This document shows positions 28,001 through 35,640 of a DNA stretch of 64,000 nucleotides, one piece after another. Position 1 is the first letter of the stretch, and each line of letters opens with the position of its first letter. The notes below the pieces were generated by a model. It did not search any database. It had not been told where the DNA came from and worked only from the letters and a program-made list of their open reading frames with translations. The stretch is taken from positions 124,001 through 188,000 of the forward strand of contig NZ_RMBX01000005.1 in NCBI RefSeq assembly GCF_003807585.1, written 5' to 3'. A program made the position numbers and the translations under genes. Source of the stretch: Chitinophaga barathri (GTDB taxonomy: Bacteria; Bacteroidota; Bacteroidia; Chitinophagales; Chitinophagaceae).

Positions 28001-28187
28001 CCGTATTTACGCGCAGGTGCAGAATGCATTCATCATCACCAAATATACCGGTCTTGATCCCGAGCTCACCACTATCACCGTGGTGGAAAACTCCGCCAAC
28101 GCCAGCCGCAACTGGCAGGCAGGGCTGGATTACAACGCGAACCCCGTTCCGCGTACTTACACAATCGGTATTAACCTGGGCTTATAA
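25041..28187 (+). CDS. SusC/RagA family TonB-linked outer-membrane transporter (pair 2)
   Basis: TonB-dependent beta-barrel of 1048 residues. Signal peptide (~20 residues, ending AYAQ), CarboxypepD_reg-like domain (VSGKVTDARDGTPLPGVTV), classical DEVVVVGYGTQERRDITGSV linker, plug with TEPLYVIDGVPYI and SFEVLKDGSATAIYGSRASN, and a 22-strand-type barrel ending PRTYTIGINLGL. It starts an operon with SusD 2, 2 bp apart. The linked substrate is unknown since no hydrolase, sulfatase or lyase gene is joined to the pair. Confidence 0.97.
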   Translation: MKKCVFLWSLMTISVVHAYAQTQQVSGKVTDARDGTPLPGVTVRIKGTTTGTITDQNGIYKLNAFPNDVLIVSFTGYFAKEQAVGDRTALNVNLNQDEKSLDEVVVVGYGTQERRDITGSVSTVKGDAIKSLATPSFEKQLAGQVTGVQVNTPSGILGQPARIRIRGTNSISSGTEPLYVIDGVPYISGDQSGSASVPYNPLGDINPSDIESFEVLKDGSATAIYGSRASNGVILISTKKGRMGKGRLNYDTWLAIATPSKKFDLMNAEEFMLITNEKIKNNRATDPATALQPAGKYYDTDWQDIVLRNAFQQNHNLSFSGATETTNYYFSLGYTNLDGIALANDQKKYSARARLEHTAFDRLKIGINMGATHTTDNGLNIGTNALSGNIGGAIRMLPNVPAMNEDGTYNFSADGAKLGRAGNGQDIDDNYTNIKFVLENNIHKNTTLNLTGNAFADLEVIKGLSLRTQIGVNYLNGEYYRYWSPIHGDGRGVNGSTTQSSMPKFRYNWQNTLTYSKTFGKHKVNVVGGLEYQKTRNRMFNAQGSNLAAGIFGGDGVISDVWGTRTIAGTYTENAFQSVFGRANYSFDDRYLLTATLRHDKISDLPWGKQGVTLPGASIGWRISEENFWKESQSLSFISSLKLRGGVAKVGNVDIPAYGYAGLFGAFVYGDLSGIQFKQIGNPDLQFETSVKVNAGLDVGLFEDRIQFTADYFRNNVDNMILAVPLPPSLGVPKNQILQNIGKMYNQGVELAVSGEAYNNGKLRWTSNLNLTLVNNKVTQLANNNADIEGTYHIVRVNQPVGVFYGFQSRGVNPANGNTLWEKADGSIVQGNIANSTYYKYDPSKPDDFTAGSVSSLTGADKRVLGQANPTWYGGFINTVSYKNFELNVNFVFSGGNKVYNATAQETLANMKFQNAGRILLDRWTTPGQQTDVPKLRYGAAPGNFINQNGHTNSRFLEDGSFLRAQNIGLSYNVPSALLSKAKINNLRIYAQVQNAFIITKYTGLDPELTTITVVENSANASRNWQAGLDYNANPVPRTYTIGINLGL

Positions 28188-28189
28188 AA

Positions 28190-29794
28190 ATGACGATCAT
28201 GAAAAGACTGAAATTTCAATATATCATGCTGGCCGCACTGGCCTTTGCCTCCTGCTCCAAATACACAGAGCTGGAGCCGGTGGATGCCGCTTCGGAGAAA
28301 GTGGCATTTGAAACACCCGCTAATATCAAACTGGCTATGCTGGGCGTATACGAATCCGCCGCAATAGGCGCCTACAACGGGGACAAAGCATCCGCCCGCG
28401 GTTATCCTTTCGGCGCGGCTTCCATAGAGCAGGCCGAAATGCGCGGCGAAGACATGCTGAACATAGACCAGTTCTACGCCATCACCTACAGCGGCGATGT
28501 GAACACCACTTCCGCGAACAACGTGAACCACTGGAACAACCTTTATGCGCTCATCAACCAGACCAATGTCATGATTGAAGGCGTAACGGGCGCGGTAAAA
28601 AACAATGTCATCTCCGATGCCGAAGCTAAAGCCTACGAAGGTGAAGCCCGCTTCCTGCGCGCACTGGCGCATCATGAGCTGCTGATCCATTTCTGTTTCC
28701 CTTATGGGGATGGCGCGGGCAGCAAAGCCGGTATTCCCTACCGCGTAAAAGCCGTGACCACCATGCAGGCTGTACAGGAAAACCTCAGTATGGGCCGCGG
28801 CACTGTAGCTGAAGCGTATACCAAATTGCTGGCAGACCTCGACTTTGCAGAAACCAATATTACCAATGCCACTTATCCCGCTGCGGACGGCGGTTACAGC
28901 CGTGCTACCAAAGGAGCGGCCATAGCGCTGAAGATCCGTATCAAACAACATATGGGCGACTGGGACGGTGTGATTGCCGAAGGCGCCAAGCTGGGCACCA
29001 GCCTCGCGGCACCGCCTTTCAAAAGCCCGGTCGGCAATTATGAACTGACGGCTGATCCTGAAGTGCCTTTCACCAATTACAAAAGCAATTCCGAATCCGT
29101 ATTCTCCATCGCGAACGGGCCTAACTCAAACGGCGGGTCCAACGGCGCACTGGCAGCCATGTTTGGCCCTGCCGACAAAAACGGCCGTGGCCTCGTAGCC
29201 ACCAGCCCCATCCTGTACAATGCTTCCTTCTGGGTGGTGAACGACCTCCGCCGCAGCAAGCTGCAGGTATTGCAGACCACCGCCGGTGCACGGTATTACT
29301 TCAATTACAAATTCAGGGATTATACCAACCGCGCGGATTGGGCGCCCATCATCCGCTACGCGGAAGTACTGCTGAACGTGGCCGAGGCTTACAGCCGAAA
29401 AGGCAATGTGGCCCAGGCCTTCGCACTGTTGAATGCCGTGCGTAACCGCTCTGTAACGAACCTCGTGGACCGCTTTGCCGTACCACCCGCGGACCTCACG
29501 CTGGCCATCCTGAACGAGCGCCGCATCGAGTTCACCGGTGAAGGCCGCCGCTGGCCGGACATCCACCGTCTTGCCAAAGACCCTGTTTACGGTATCAATG
29601 GTATTCCGGCAAAAATGCTGAGATCACAGATGAAACTAGATGGAACGGACTACAACCCCGCAACTCCACCTGTTTTCTCTGGTACTGGCGTGCCTAAATA
29701 TGATTACGACAACTTCCGTTACCTGTGGCCCTTCCCGTCCACAGAAGTAGCGGCAAACCCCACGCTGAAGAACCAGCAGAACAAGGGGTATTAA
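28190..29794 (+). CDS. SusD/RagB family nutrient-binding outer-membrane lipoprotein (pair 2)
   Basis: Surface lipoprotein of about 534 residues, partner of SusC 2. Its first ATG is 2 bp after the SusC stop; an ATG 9 bp later (28199) gives the more usual MKRLKF... start and is equally possible. Lipobox is LAFASCSK. Family segments: ARFLRALAHHELLIHFCFPYG, IIRYAEVLLNVAEAYSRKG, and NERRIEFTGEGRRWPDIHRL, with FRYLWPFPSTEVAANP at the end. A terminator follows 26 bp after the stop. Confidence 0.95.
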   Translation: MTIMKRLKFQYIMLAALAFASCSKYTELEPVDAASEKVAFETPANIKLAMLGVYESAAIGAYNGDKASARGYPFGAASIEQAEMRGEDMLNIDQFYAITYSGDVNTTSANNVNHWNNLYALINQTNVMIEGVTGAVKNNVISDAEAKAYEGEARFLRALAHHELLIHFCFPYGDGAGSKAGIPYRVKAVTTMQAVQENLSMGRGTVAEAYTKLLADLDFAETNITNATYPAADGGYSRATKGAAIALKIRIKQHMGDWDGVIAEGAKLGTSLAAPPFKSPVGNYELTADPEVPFTNYKSNSESVFSIANGPNSNGGSNGALAAMFGPADKNGRGLVATSPILYNASFWVVNDLRRSKLQVLQTTAGARYYFNYKFRDYTNRADWAPIIRYAEVLLNVAEAYSRKGNVAQAFALLNAVRNRSVTNLVDRFAVPPADLTLAILNERRIEFTGEGRRWPDIHRLAKDPVYGINGIPAKMLRSQMKLDGTDYNPATPPVFSGTGVPKYDYDNFRYLWPFPSTEVAANPTLKNQQNKGY

Positions 29795-29820
29795 TATTGC
29801 TTGCCTATAAAACCATATGA

Positions 29821-29852
29821 AAGGGCCGTCTCACAATTGAGGCGGCCTTTTT
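29821..29852 (+). terminator. Terminator of SusCD operon 2
   Basis: Arms AAGGGCCGTCTC and GAGGCGGCCTTTTT around ACAATT, with one G.T-type mismatch and a T-tract. It lies 26 bp after the SusD stop. Confidence 0.85.
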
Positions 29853-30059
29853 CGTGCTTAACTACGACTTCTCTTAGATGACGGATTAAATGGCTACACA
29901 TCGCTGTACTAAAGAAAAGAATCTACAACGAAAGGGCTATATATAGTAACAAGCTTTTTTTTATTTTCATTTTGTGAAACCCGGCCTCTAATGGCATGTT
30001 TTAAGTTTAAAAGTTAACCGTGCACTCAAATCATATTCCCAATCCCTAAACCCAATTAC

Positions 30060-31574
30060 ATGAGAAAAACTCTATTCTTTTTAACCGCATCCCTCTGTTC
30101 CGCAAGTGCTCAGGCCCAAAGCCTCAGCGGCGAAACAAACCCCTGCCCGGGTGTTCCTTACGTATACTCAACGGTTATAGGTACATCTTGTCTTGCTCCA
30201 ACAGTGCAAACAACTCAGTACGTTCAACGCGATGTACTTCAGGCTGAATATTTACCCGGAGGTCAGTTGGTTCGATACAGCATAGCTCTTACTTTTCCGA
30301 ATGATTATTATGAAAATGGCATAACCATCACATTTAGCGTAAGTTCAAGCGGTTCCAATTGCACTACAGCAAGGCTTAACGTGACGCCTAAGGGCCTCGG
30401 AAGGATAACAAATCGCACTTTTCCCACCAGCGTTGCCTGTGATTTCAGAGGTAATAAATCATATATAGTTGAACCAGTGCAGAATGCAGATACCTATACC
30501 TGGAGTAATACCGCTGGATGGACTATAACATCATATGGTAACTCAGCAGATATTAACTTTACCAACGGGCAACCGGGAACTGTAAAAGTGATTGCTTCCA
30601 ATTCAGCCTGCGCAGCATCTGCAAAAGATTATGCATTGCCTGTAACAAGGCCCACGCCGGTAATCTACCCATCTTTCGTTGGAAATATTGCTGTTTGCGA
30701 GGGAGTACCTACGACAGCTACTGTTGCTGCATCCGCAAATGGCATAAGAGGATACGAGTGGTATAGTATCCCCGCAAATCAAGTTTATATTAACGGAGCA
30801 AGTTATAGCAGCCCTAATGCCCCCCTGTTTACATCAACAAATTCTGTTACGCTTACCAAGGGGATAGGTAATGGACATGTTGACCTGTTTGCTAGAATCG
30901 CATTTGAAGGATGTGGCAGCGGGCCATATCAGTGGAAGGGCATCGGTACTGGCATTCCGCAAATAACAGGTTGGTCTACCAGTCAACAAACAAATATACC
31001 CGGCTGGGCACAATCCACTTGCCCGGGAACTTACATCACCCTCCATCCCATTCTAAATGTACCTGGTGATATTGCGCTGGAACATCAATGGGAACACTGG
31101 GGAGATATAAATCTGATGAGCACAACTAACGGCCCTGCGCTGAGCGTAATATCTGGTTCAACGACGAGTAGCTATGGTTATGCCAAATATCGGGTCAGAA
31201 CAGCTTGCGGATGGAGCAACTGGCAGGAATTCTCTATTACTACAAGAGATTGTGCAGGAGGAGAAGATCCCGAGAGAGCAACTACGATAATGGCTAAAAA
31301 AAGTGATTCACAACAGCAAAAAGGATCGGATTTGAAGTTTACCATCAGTCCGAATCCCACCAAAGGTCTTGTGAATATAAAAATGGAAAAGGGACTGGCT
31401 GCCGGCAAGGTACTAGTCAGCGTTACTGATATGAATCAAAAAGTAGTATATAATTCTGTATTCTCCGCAGGTATTTTCAATATACAGTTGGACAATCTCC
31501 GGGCTGGCGTTTATTTTATAAAGTTACAACAGGGTAATAAAGTGCAAATCGAGAAACTGGTCATTGTGAAGTAA
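30060..31574 (+). CDS. Secreted protein with type IX secretion C-terminal sorting domain
   Basis: A 504-residue exported protein. Signal peptide of ~19 residues ending AQAQ. The body (residues ~20-400) is beta-rich, Ser/Thr/Asn rich and Cys-containing, without a recognised catalytic motif. The C-terminal ~75 residues are a typical T9SS type A sorting signal: FTISPNPTKGLVNIKME, then GVYFIKLQQGNKVQIEKLVIVK. It is expected to be exported through the type IX system and attached to, or released from, the cell surface. GC is clearly lower than in the flanking genes, suggesting recent acquisition or relaxed codon use. It stands alone with its own terminator. Confidence 0.88.
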   Translation: MRKTLFFLTASLCSASAQAQSLSGETNPCPGVPYVYSTVIGTSCLAPTVQTTQYVQRDVLQAEYLPGGQLVRYSIALTFPNDYYENGITITFSVSSSGSNCTTARLNVTPKGLGRITNRTFPTSVACDFRGNKSYIVEPVQNADTYTWSNTAGWTITSYGNSADINFTNGQPGTVKVIASNSACAASAKDYALPVTRPTPVIYPSFVGNIAVCEGVPTTATVAASANGIRGYEWYSIPANQVYINGASYSSPNAPLFTSTNSVTLTKGIGNGHVDLFARIAFEGCGSGPYQWKGIGTGIPQITGWSTSQQTNIPGWAQSTCPGTYITLHPILNVPGDIALEHQWEHWGDINLMSTTNGPALSVISGSTTSSYGYAKYRVRTACGWSNWQEFSITTRDCAGGEDPERATTIMAKKSDSQQQKGSDLKFTISPNPTKGLVNIKMEKGLAAGKVLVSVTDMNQKVVYNSVFSAGIFNIQLDNLRAGVYFIKLQQGNKVQIEKLVIVK

Positions 31575-31602
31575 CTTCCTTTCAGCAGAGAAACTCATAA
31601 AC

Positions 31603-31631
31603 AAAGGCTTCCAGAATAATTGGAAGCCTTT
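31603..31631 (+). terminator. Terminator of the T9SS cargo gene
   Basis: Perfect 11-bp stem AAAGGCTTCCA / TGGAAGCCTTT with a 7-nt loop, 28 bp after the stop codon. The T run is short (TTTGCATTTT). Confidence 0.8.
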
Positions 31632-31780
31632 GCATTTTATAGACAGCATAATCCCGACTAAAGCTTGCATACCCGAATTACCTTTGTAAACAACCAGCAT
31701 TATCCCCATAAAATTGCCGGAATGCTGCACCCAAGTTCAAAAAAACTTAAATTTAGTGACCCATAAGCAGATACTTCTAT

Positions 31781-33370
31781 ATGCTCGAGAATTTTATACA
31801 ATACCTTGCGCTGATCCTTATCATCCTGTTCCTGGTGATGCTGGCCCGGAAACTGAAGATCGCCTATCCCATTGTGCTCGTGCTGGGCGGGCTGGCGCTT
31901 TGTGCCATTCCCGGCATACCGGTGGTGAGCGTCAATCCTGAGCTGATATTTGTGATCTTTCTGCCGCCGCTGCTGTATGAAGCAGCCTGGTATACCTCCT
32001 GGAAAGATCTCTGGAAATGGCGCAGGGTGGTCACCAGCTTCGCTTTCCTGATCGTGATCGTCACCTCATTTGTAGTAGCGCTGGTATCCAGTTCGCTGAT
32101 ACCGGGCTTTACGCTGGCGCTGGGTTTCCTGCTGGGCGGCATCGTAAGCCCGCCGGACGCAGTGTCCGCCACATCGGTACTGAAATATGTAAAAGTGCCC
32201 AAACGCCTTTCCGCCATCGTGGAAGGTGAAAGCCTGCTAAATGACGCCTCCAGTTTGATCGTGTTCCGCTTTGCACTGGTGGCCGTGGACACCGGGCGTT
32301 TTGTATTCCAGGAAGCGGCCTTCAGTTTTGTGATCGTGATCGCCATGGGCATCCTGACGGGCGTACTGATCGGCATGGTGTATTACGCCATTCACCGCTG
32401 GCTGCCTACCACGCCGGACATGGATACCGTACTGACGTTTACCGCGCCGTACGTCATGTACATTGTGGCGGAAGCGTTTCATTTCTCGGGTGTGCTGGCG
32501 GTGGTGAGCGGGGGATTGTACCTCTCCGCGCGCAGCCATCTGATACTCAGTACCGCCAGCCGGCTTAGGGGGAGCAATGTGTGGGCCACCATAGGATTTG
32601 TGCTGAACGGGATCGTATTTATGCTCATAGGTCTTGAGCTGCCCGTGATCGTCAACGGCCTGGGTGATGTAAGCCTGGGCAAAGCCATTGGTTACGGCGT
32701 GCTGATCACCATCGTGCTGATCATCACAAGACTGCTCAGCACCTTTGGCGCCTCAGCATTCACGGTTTTTATCAGCCGGTTCATTACCACGGCGGACAGC
32801 CGCCCTGGCTGGAAAGGCCCGCTGCTGTTAGGCTGGGCAGGCATGCGTGGGGTGGTATCCCTTGCGGCCGCACTTTCCATCCCGCTTACGCTCCAGTCCG
32901 GGGCGCCGTGGCCACAGCGCAACCTGATACTTTTCATCACTTTCACCGTGATATTGCTCACCCTCGTTGTACAGGGCCTAACACTTCCATTGCTCATCAA
33001 ATGGGTGAAGATGGATGACCCCGATTATGAAAAAAGCATAGAAGAACAGGATAAAGACCTCCGCTTGCAGCTTTCCGATCTCAGCGTCCGTTACCTGGAC
33101 GAACATCATGCGGACATGCTTGGCAACAGCAAACCGCTTCAGAACCTGAAGAACCGGTTTGAAACAGACCGTATAGAGCAGGACGAACACACCCTGGAGG
33201 ACCTGGAACATTACAGGGAAGTATATATGAACCTGCTCACTCATCAGCGGGAATCACTGCATCATATCAATAAACAGCAGAGCGTAAATGAAGAATTGGT
33301 GCGCAAGTACCTGACCCTGCTGGACCTGGAGGAAGAGAAACTGCGGATGCGGTTTGAAGCAGGAGAATGA
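31781..33370 (+). CDS. CPA1-family Na+/H+ antiporter (NhaP/NHE-like)
   Basis: Inner-membrane cation/proton antiporter of 529 residues with about 12 membrane segments in residues 1-410 and a charged, helical cytoplasmic tail of ~115 residues. CPA1 signatures: FLPPLLYEAAW near residue 60, GGIVSPPDAVSATSV near 125 (Asp of the ion site), EGESLLNDASSLIVFRFAL near 150 (ND pair), and GWAGMRGVVSLAAALSIP near 350. It exchanges Na+ (or K+) for H+ in pH and salt homeostasis; the exact ion is not decidable. It is monocistronic, with a terminator after it. Confidence 0.94.
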   Translation: MLENFIQYLALILIILFLVMLARKLKIAYPIVLVLGGLALCAIPGIPVVSVNPELIFVIFLPPLLYEAAWYTSWKDLWKWRRVVTSFAFLIVIVTSFVVALVSSSLIPGFTLALGFLLGGIVSPPDAVSATSVLKYVKVPKRLSAIVEGESLLNDASSLIVFRFALVAVDTGRFVFQEAAFSFVIVIAMGILTGVLIGMVYYAIHRWLPTTPDMDTVLTFTAPYVMYIVAEAFHFSGVLAVVSGGLYLSARSHLILSTASRLRGSNVWATIGFVLNGIVFMLIGLELPVIVNGLGDVSLGKAIGYGVLITIVLIITRLLSTFGASAFTVFISRFITTADSRPGWKGPLLLGWAGMRGVVSLAAALSIPLTLQSGAPWPQRNLILFITFTVILLTLVVQGLTLPLLIKWVKMDDPDYEKSIEEQDKDLRLQLSDLSVRYLDEHHADMLGNSKPLQNLKNRFETDRIEQDEHTLEDLEHYREVYMNLLTHQRESLHHINKQQSVNEELVRKYLTLLDLEEEKLRMRFEAGE

Positions 33371-33396
33371 TTATTCCATTTATACACAGGCATAAG

Positions 33397-33436
33397 AAAA
33401 TCCCCGGGCACTCCATTGCGACCCGGGGATTTTTTT
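33397..33436 (+). terminator. Terminator of the Na+/H+ antiporter gene
   Basis: AAAATCCCCGGG pairing with CCCGGGGATTTT around a 13-nt loop, ending in a T-tract. Confidence 0.9.
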
Positions 33437-33497
33437 AAGGCAGTCAGTAATTCCTCCGGATAACAATATCAAACGCAATAGGCCTTAATGGGTCAAT

Positions 33498-33528
33498 TTT
33501 GTACTATCCGGTAAAGTATCTACCTTTG
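33498..33528 (+). promoter_or_regulatory. Promoter of second TetR gene with overlapping operator
   Basis: Exact Bacteroidota promoter: TTTG (33498-33501), 19-nt spacer, TACCTTTG (33521-33528). Only 5 nt separate it from the ATG, so the leader is very short or absent. The putative operator (33499-33517) lies over the -33 box and spacer. Confidence 0.85.
33499..33517 (-). promoter_or_regulatory. Probable operator of second TetR (autoregulatory copy)
   Basis: Minus-strand ACTTTACCGGATAGTACAA. The outer 8 and 7 bases are identical to the site before the MFS gene (34135-34153), in opposite orientation. Confidence 0.65.
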
Positions 33529-33533
33529 CCCTT

Positions 33534-34118
33534 ATGTCAGGCAGGCCAAAAATATTTGACGAAGATGATGTGATCCGGAAAGCAACCACCGTTTTCTGGA
33601 CCAAGGGGTATGAGCCTGCCTCCACCGAAGAGCTACTGGAAGCGATGGGCATTGGCAAAGGCAGCTTTTATCTTGCTTTTAAAGGCGGGAAAAAAGAACT
33701 GTTTGAAAGAGTGCTGGAACAGTTCAGCAAAGAACAACTGATCAAATTCCGGAAAAAGCTGGATGACAGCGATGACCAGGTGGAGACTTTAAAAGACCTT
33801 TTCCGCGACATCGCCACCGGTACCCGGCATGCCCACCAGAAAGGCTGCATCTTCGGGAATACGCTCGCGGAGCTTTCCAACTCCGACGTGATCCTGAGAG
33901 ACAAAGCCGTGAACCTGCTCCACCGCCTGGAAACGCTTTTCCTGGATGTGATCCGCAAAGCCCAGGCCAGCGGCCGCCTGAAAAACAGGGAAAACCCGGA
34001 GCTGATCGCACAGAATCTCATCACCATCTGGAACGGGCTGGGCATCACCCGCAGGATGTACCCGGACAATAACGTACTGCGCGGCATCGTAGAAATGCAG
34101 TTACAATTCCTCCGGTAA
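33534..34118 (+). CDS. TetR/AcrR family transcriptional repressor
   Basis: DNA-binding regulator of 194 residues. The HTH covers residues ~8-52 (VIRKATTVFWTKGYEPASTE, then IGKGSFYLAFKGGKKELFE), followed by a helical ligand domain; the C-terminal GLGITRRMYPDN resembles the first TetR of this window, so the two are paralogous. It lies 45 bp upstream of an MFS exporter gene in the same direction. Matching 19-bp sites overlap its own promoter and sit before the MFS gene, which indicates a drug-responsive repressor controlling itself and the exporter. Ligand is unknown. Confidence 0.93.
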   Translation: MSGRPKIFDEDDVIRKATTVFWTKGYEPASTEELLEAMGIGKGSFYLAFKGGKKELFERVLEQFSKEQLIKFRKKLDDSDDQVETLKDLFRDIATGTRHAHQKGCIFGNTLAELSNSDVILRDKAVNLLHRLETLFLDVIRKAQASGRLKNRENPELIAQNLITIWNGLGITRRMYPDNNVLRGIVEMQLQFLR

Positions 34119-34134
34119 TATTTTTTTATACAAT

Positions 34135-34153
34135 ACTTTACCAATCAGTACAA
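34135..34153 (+). promoter_or_regulatory. Probable operator before the MFS gene
   Basis: ACTTTACCAATCAGTACAA, matching the reverse-oriented site in the TetR promoter at 15 of 19 positions at least. It is 10 bp upstream of the MFS start codon. Confidence 0.65.
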
Positions 34154-34163
34154 TATTACACTT

Positions 34164-35435
34164 ATGCAAAAAGAAGAGATACACGACACCGCCGCCACAG
34201 CGCCAGCCATGGAAGGGACACAGACATACACCAGGCTGGACGAGGCTTCGCAGGCGCCGGCCTACAAGCTGCAACCCGCCGTGATGTTCATGTTCGCCAT
34301 CGCCTGCGGACTCAGCGTTGCCAACGTTTATTACGCCCAGCCCCTGCTGGATGCCATGGCGCTGGATTTCGGAATCAGTCATGCTTCCGTGGGCATTGTG
34401 ATCACCGTTTCGCAGATAGGCAGTGCGCTGGCTTTGCTGTTCGTAGTGCCGCTGGGCGATATGCTGAACAGGCGGACGCTGCTGCTCACGCAGCTCACCG
34501 TACTCGTGATGGCATTGATCGTGGTGGGATTTGCGCCCACAAAAGGCGCATTGTTGCCGGGCATGGTGGCATTGGGCCTGATGGCCACTGCCATGACGCA
34601 GGGGCTGATCGCCTTTGCGGCCACTCTCGCGTCTGCGGAACAACGCGGGCGGGCAGTGGGCATTACGCAGAGTGGTGTAGTGATCGGCTTGCTGCTGGCG
34701 CGCACGATGGCTGGCGCCATGGCGGACCTTGCCGGCTGGCGCTCCGTGTACCTTCTTTCCGCTACCTTGCTGGTCGGTATGTTTTTCTTTTTGTACCGCG
34801 TTTTACCACGTCACTCCACTTCTTCGGGCAACATCACTTATCCTCAGCTGCTGCGCTCCATGTTTAAATTGTTTGCTGAAGAACCCGTGCTGCGCAACCG
34901 CGGCATCATCACGATGTTTATGTTCGCGGCCTTTAATACTTTCTGGACCTCGCTGGTACTGCCGCTCAGCTCCGCACCACATTTTCTTTCGCATACCGCC
35001 ATCGGCGCCTTTGGCCTGCTGGGCGCGGTGGGAGCATTGGGCGCCGCGAAGGCGGGTAAGCTGGCGGACCGTGGCCGGGGCCAGTGGGCGAGCGGTGTAG
35101 CGCTTTCATTATTATTGCTGTCCTGGTTGCCGCTGGGTTTTACACAATATTCCCTGTGGGCATTAGTAGCGGGCATTATTCTTTTTGACATGGCGGCGCA
35201 GGCCATTCACGTTACGAACCAGGTCATGATCTTCAAAGCCCGGCCCGATGCAGCCAGCAGGCTGGTGGGCTGTTATATGATCTTTTATTCCATCGGCAGC
35301 GGCGCGGGCGCTTTCCTTTCCACGCAGGCTTATGCCGCGGGAGGCTGGCAAGGCGTATCGATACTCGGCGCTTCATTCAGTGCAGCGGGTTTGCTTTTCT
35401 GGCTGATCACCCTGAAGAAGTCCCGGCATTTCTGA
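34164..35435 (+). CDS. MFS transporter, drug/metabolite exporter type (YnfM-like)
   Basis: Major facilitator protein of 423 residues with 12 predicted membrane segments and an unusually long hydrophilic N-terminus of ~35 residues. Seen: VANVYYAQPLLDAMALDFG at helix 1 (typical of the YnfM/arabinose-efflux-like branch) and the loop 2-3 motif GDMLNRRTLL (a GDxxxRR form of the MFS A-motif). It likely exports a toxic compound or metabolite. It lies directly downstream of, and probably under control of, the TetR gene at 33534. Confidence 0.92.
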   Translation: MQKEEIHDTAATAPAMEGTQTYTRLDEASQAPAYKLQPAVMFMFAIACGLSVANVYYAQPLLDAMALDFGISHASVGIVITVSQIGSALALLFVVPLGDMLNRRTLLLTQLTVLVMALIVVGFAPTKGALLPGMVALGLMATAMTQGLIAFAATLASAEQRGRAVGITQSGVVIGLLLARTMAGAMADLAGWRSVYLLSATLLVGMFFFLYRVLPRHSTSSGNITYPQLLRSMFKLFAEEPVLRNRGIITMFMFAAFNTFWTSLVLPLSSAPHFLSHTAIGAFGLLGAVGALGAAKAGKLADRGRGQWASGVALSLLLLSWLPLGFTQYSLWALVAGIILFDMAAQAIHVTNQVMIFKARPDAASRLVGCYMIFYSIGSGAGAFLSTQAYAAGGWQGVSILGASFSAAGLLFWLITLKKSRHF

Positions 35436-35477
35436 AAGCGTGTTTTTTGCGCTGTCTTTCCCCTTATTACAGCGTGT

Positions 35478-35516
35478 GTTCAGGGCTTTATACGTGGAAA
35501 ACGTAAATCCCTGAAC
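35478..35516. terminator. Hairpin after the MFS gene, possible terminator
   Basis: Arms GTTCAGGG and CCCTGAAC enclose a second pairing of ACGT-rich segments around GGAAA. No T-tract follows, so terminator function is uncertain. Confidence 0.4.
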
Positions 35517-35640
35517 CTGCAAGACAGGCCATAAGCGTAAATTTTACCCACACCGATATCAAAATAATTGCTGGAAAATGAAGCACGGGGTATTATATTC
35601 GTTGAGCTGCGCATAACCCATTGCCGCTAATACGATCCAC

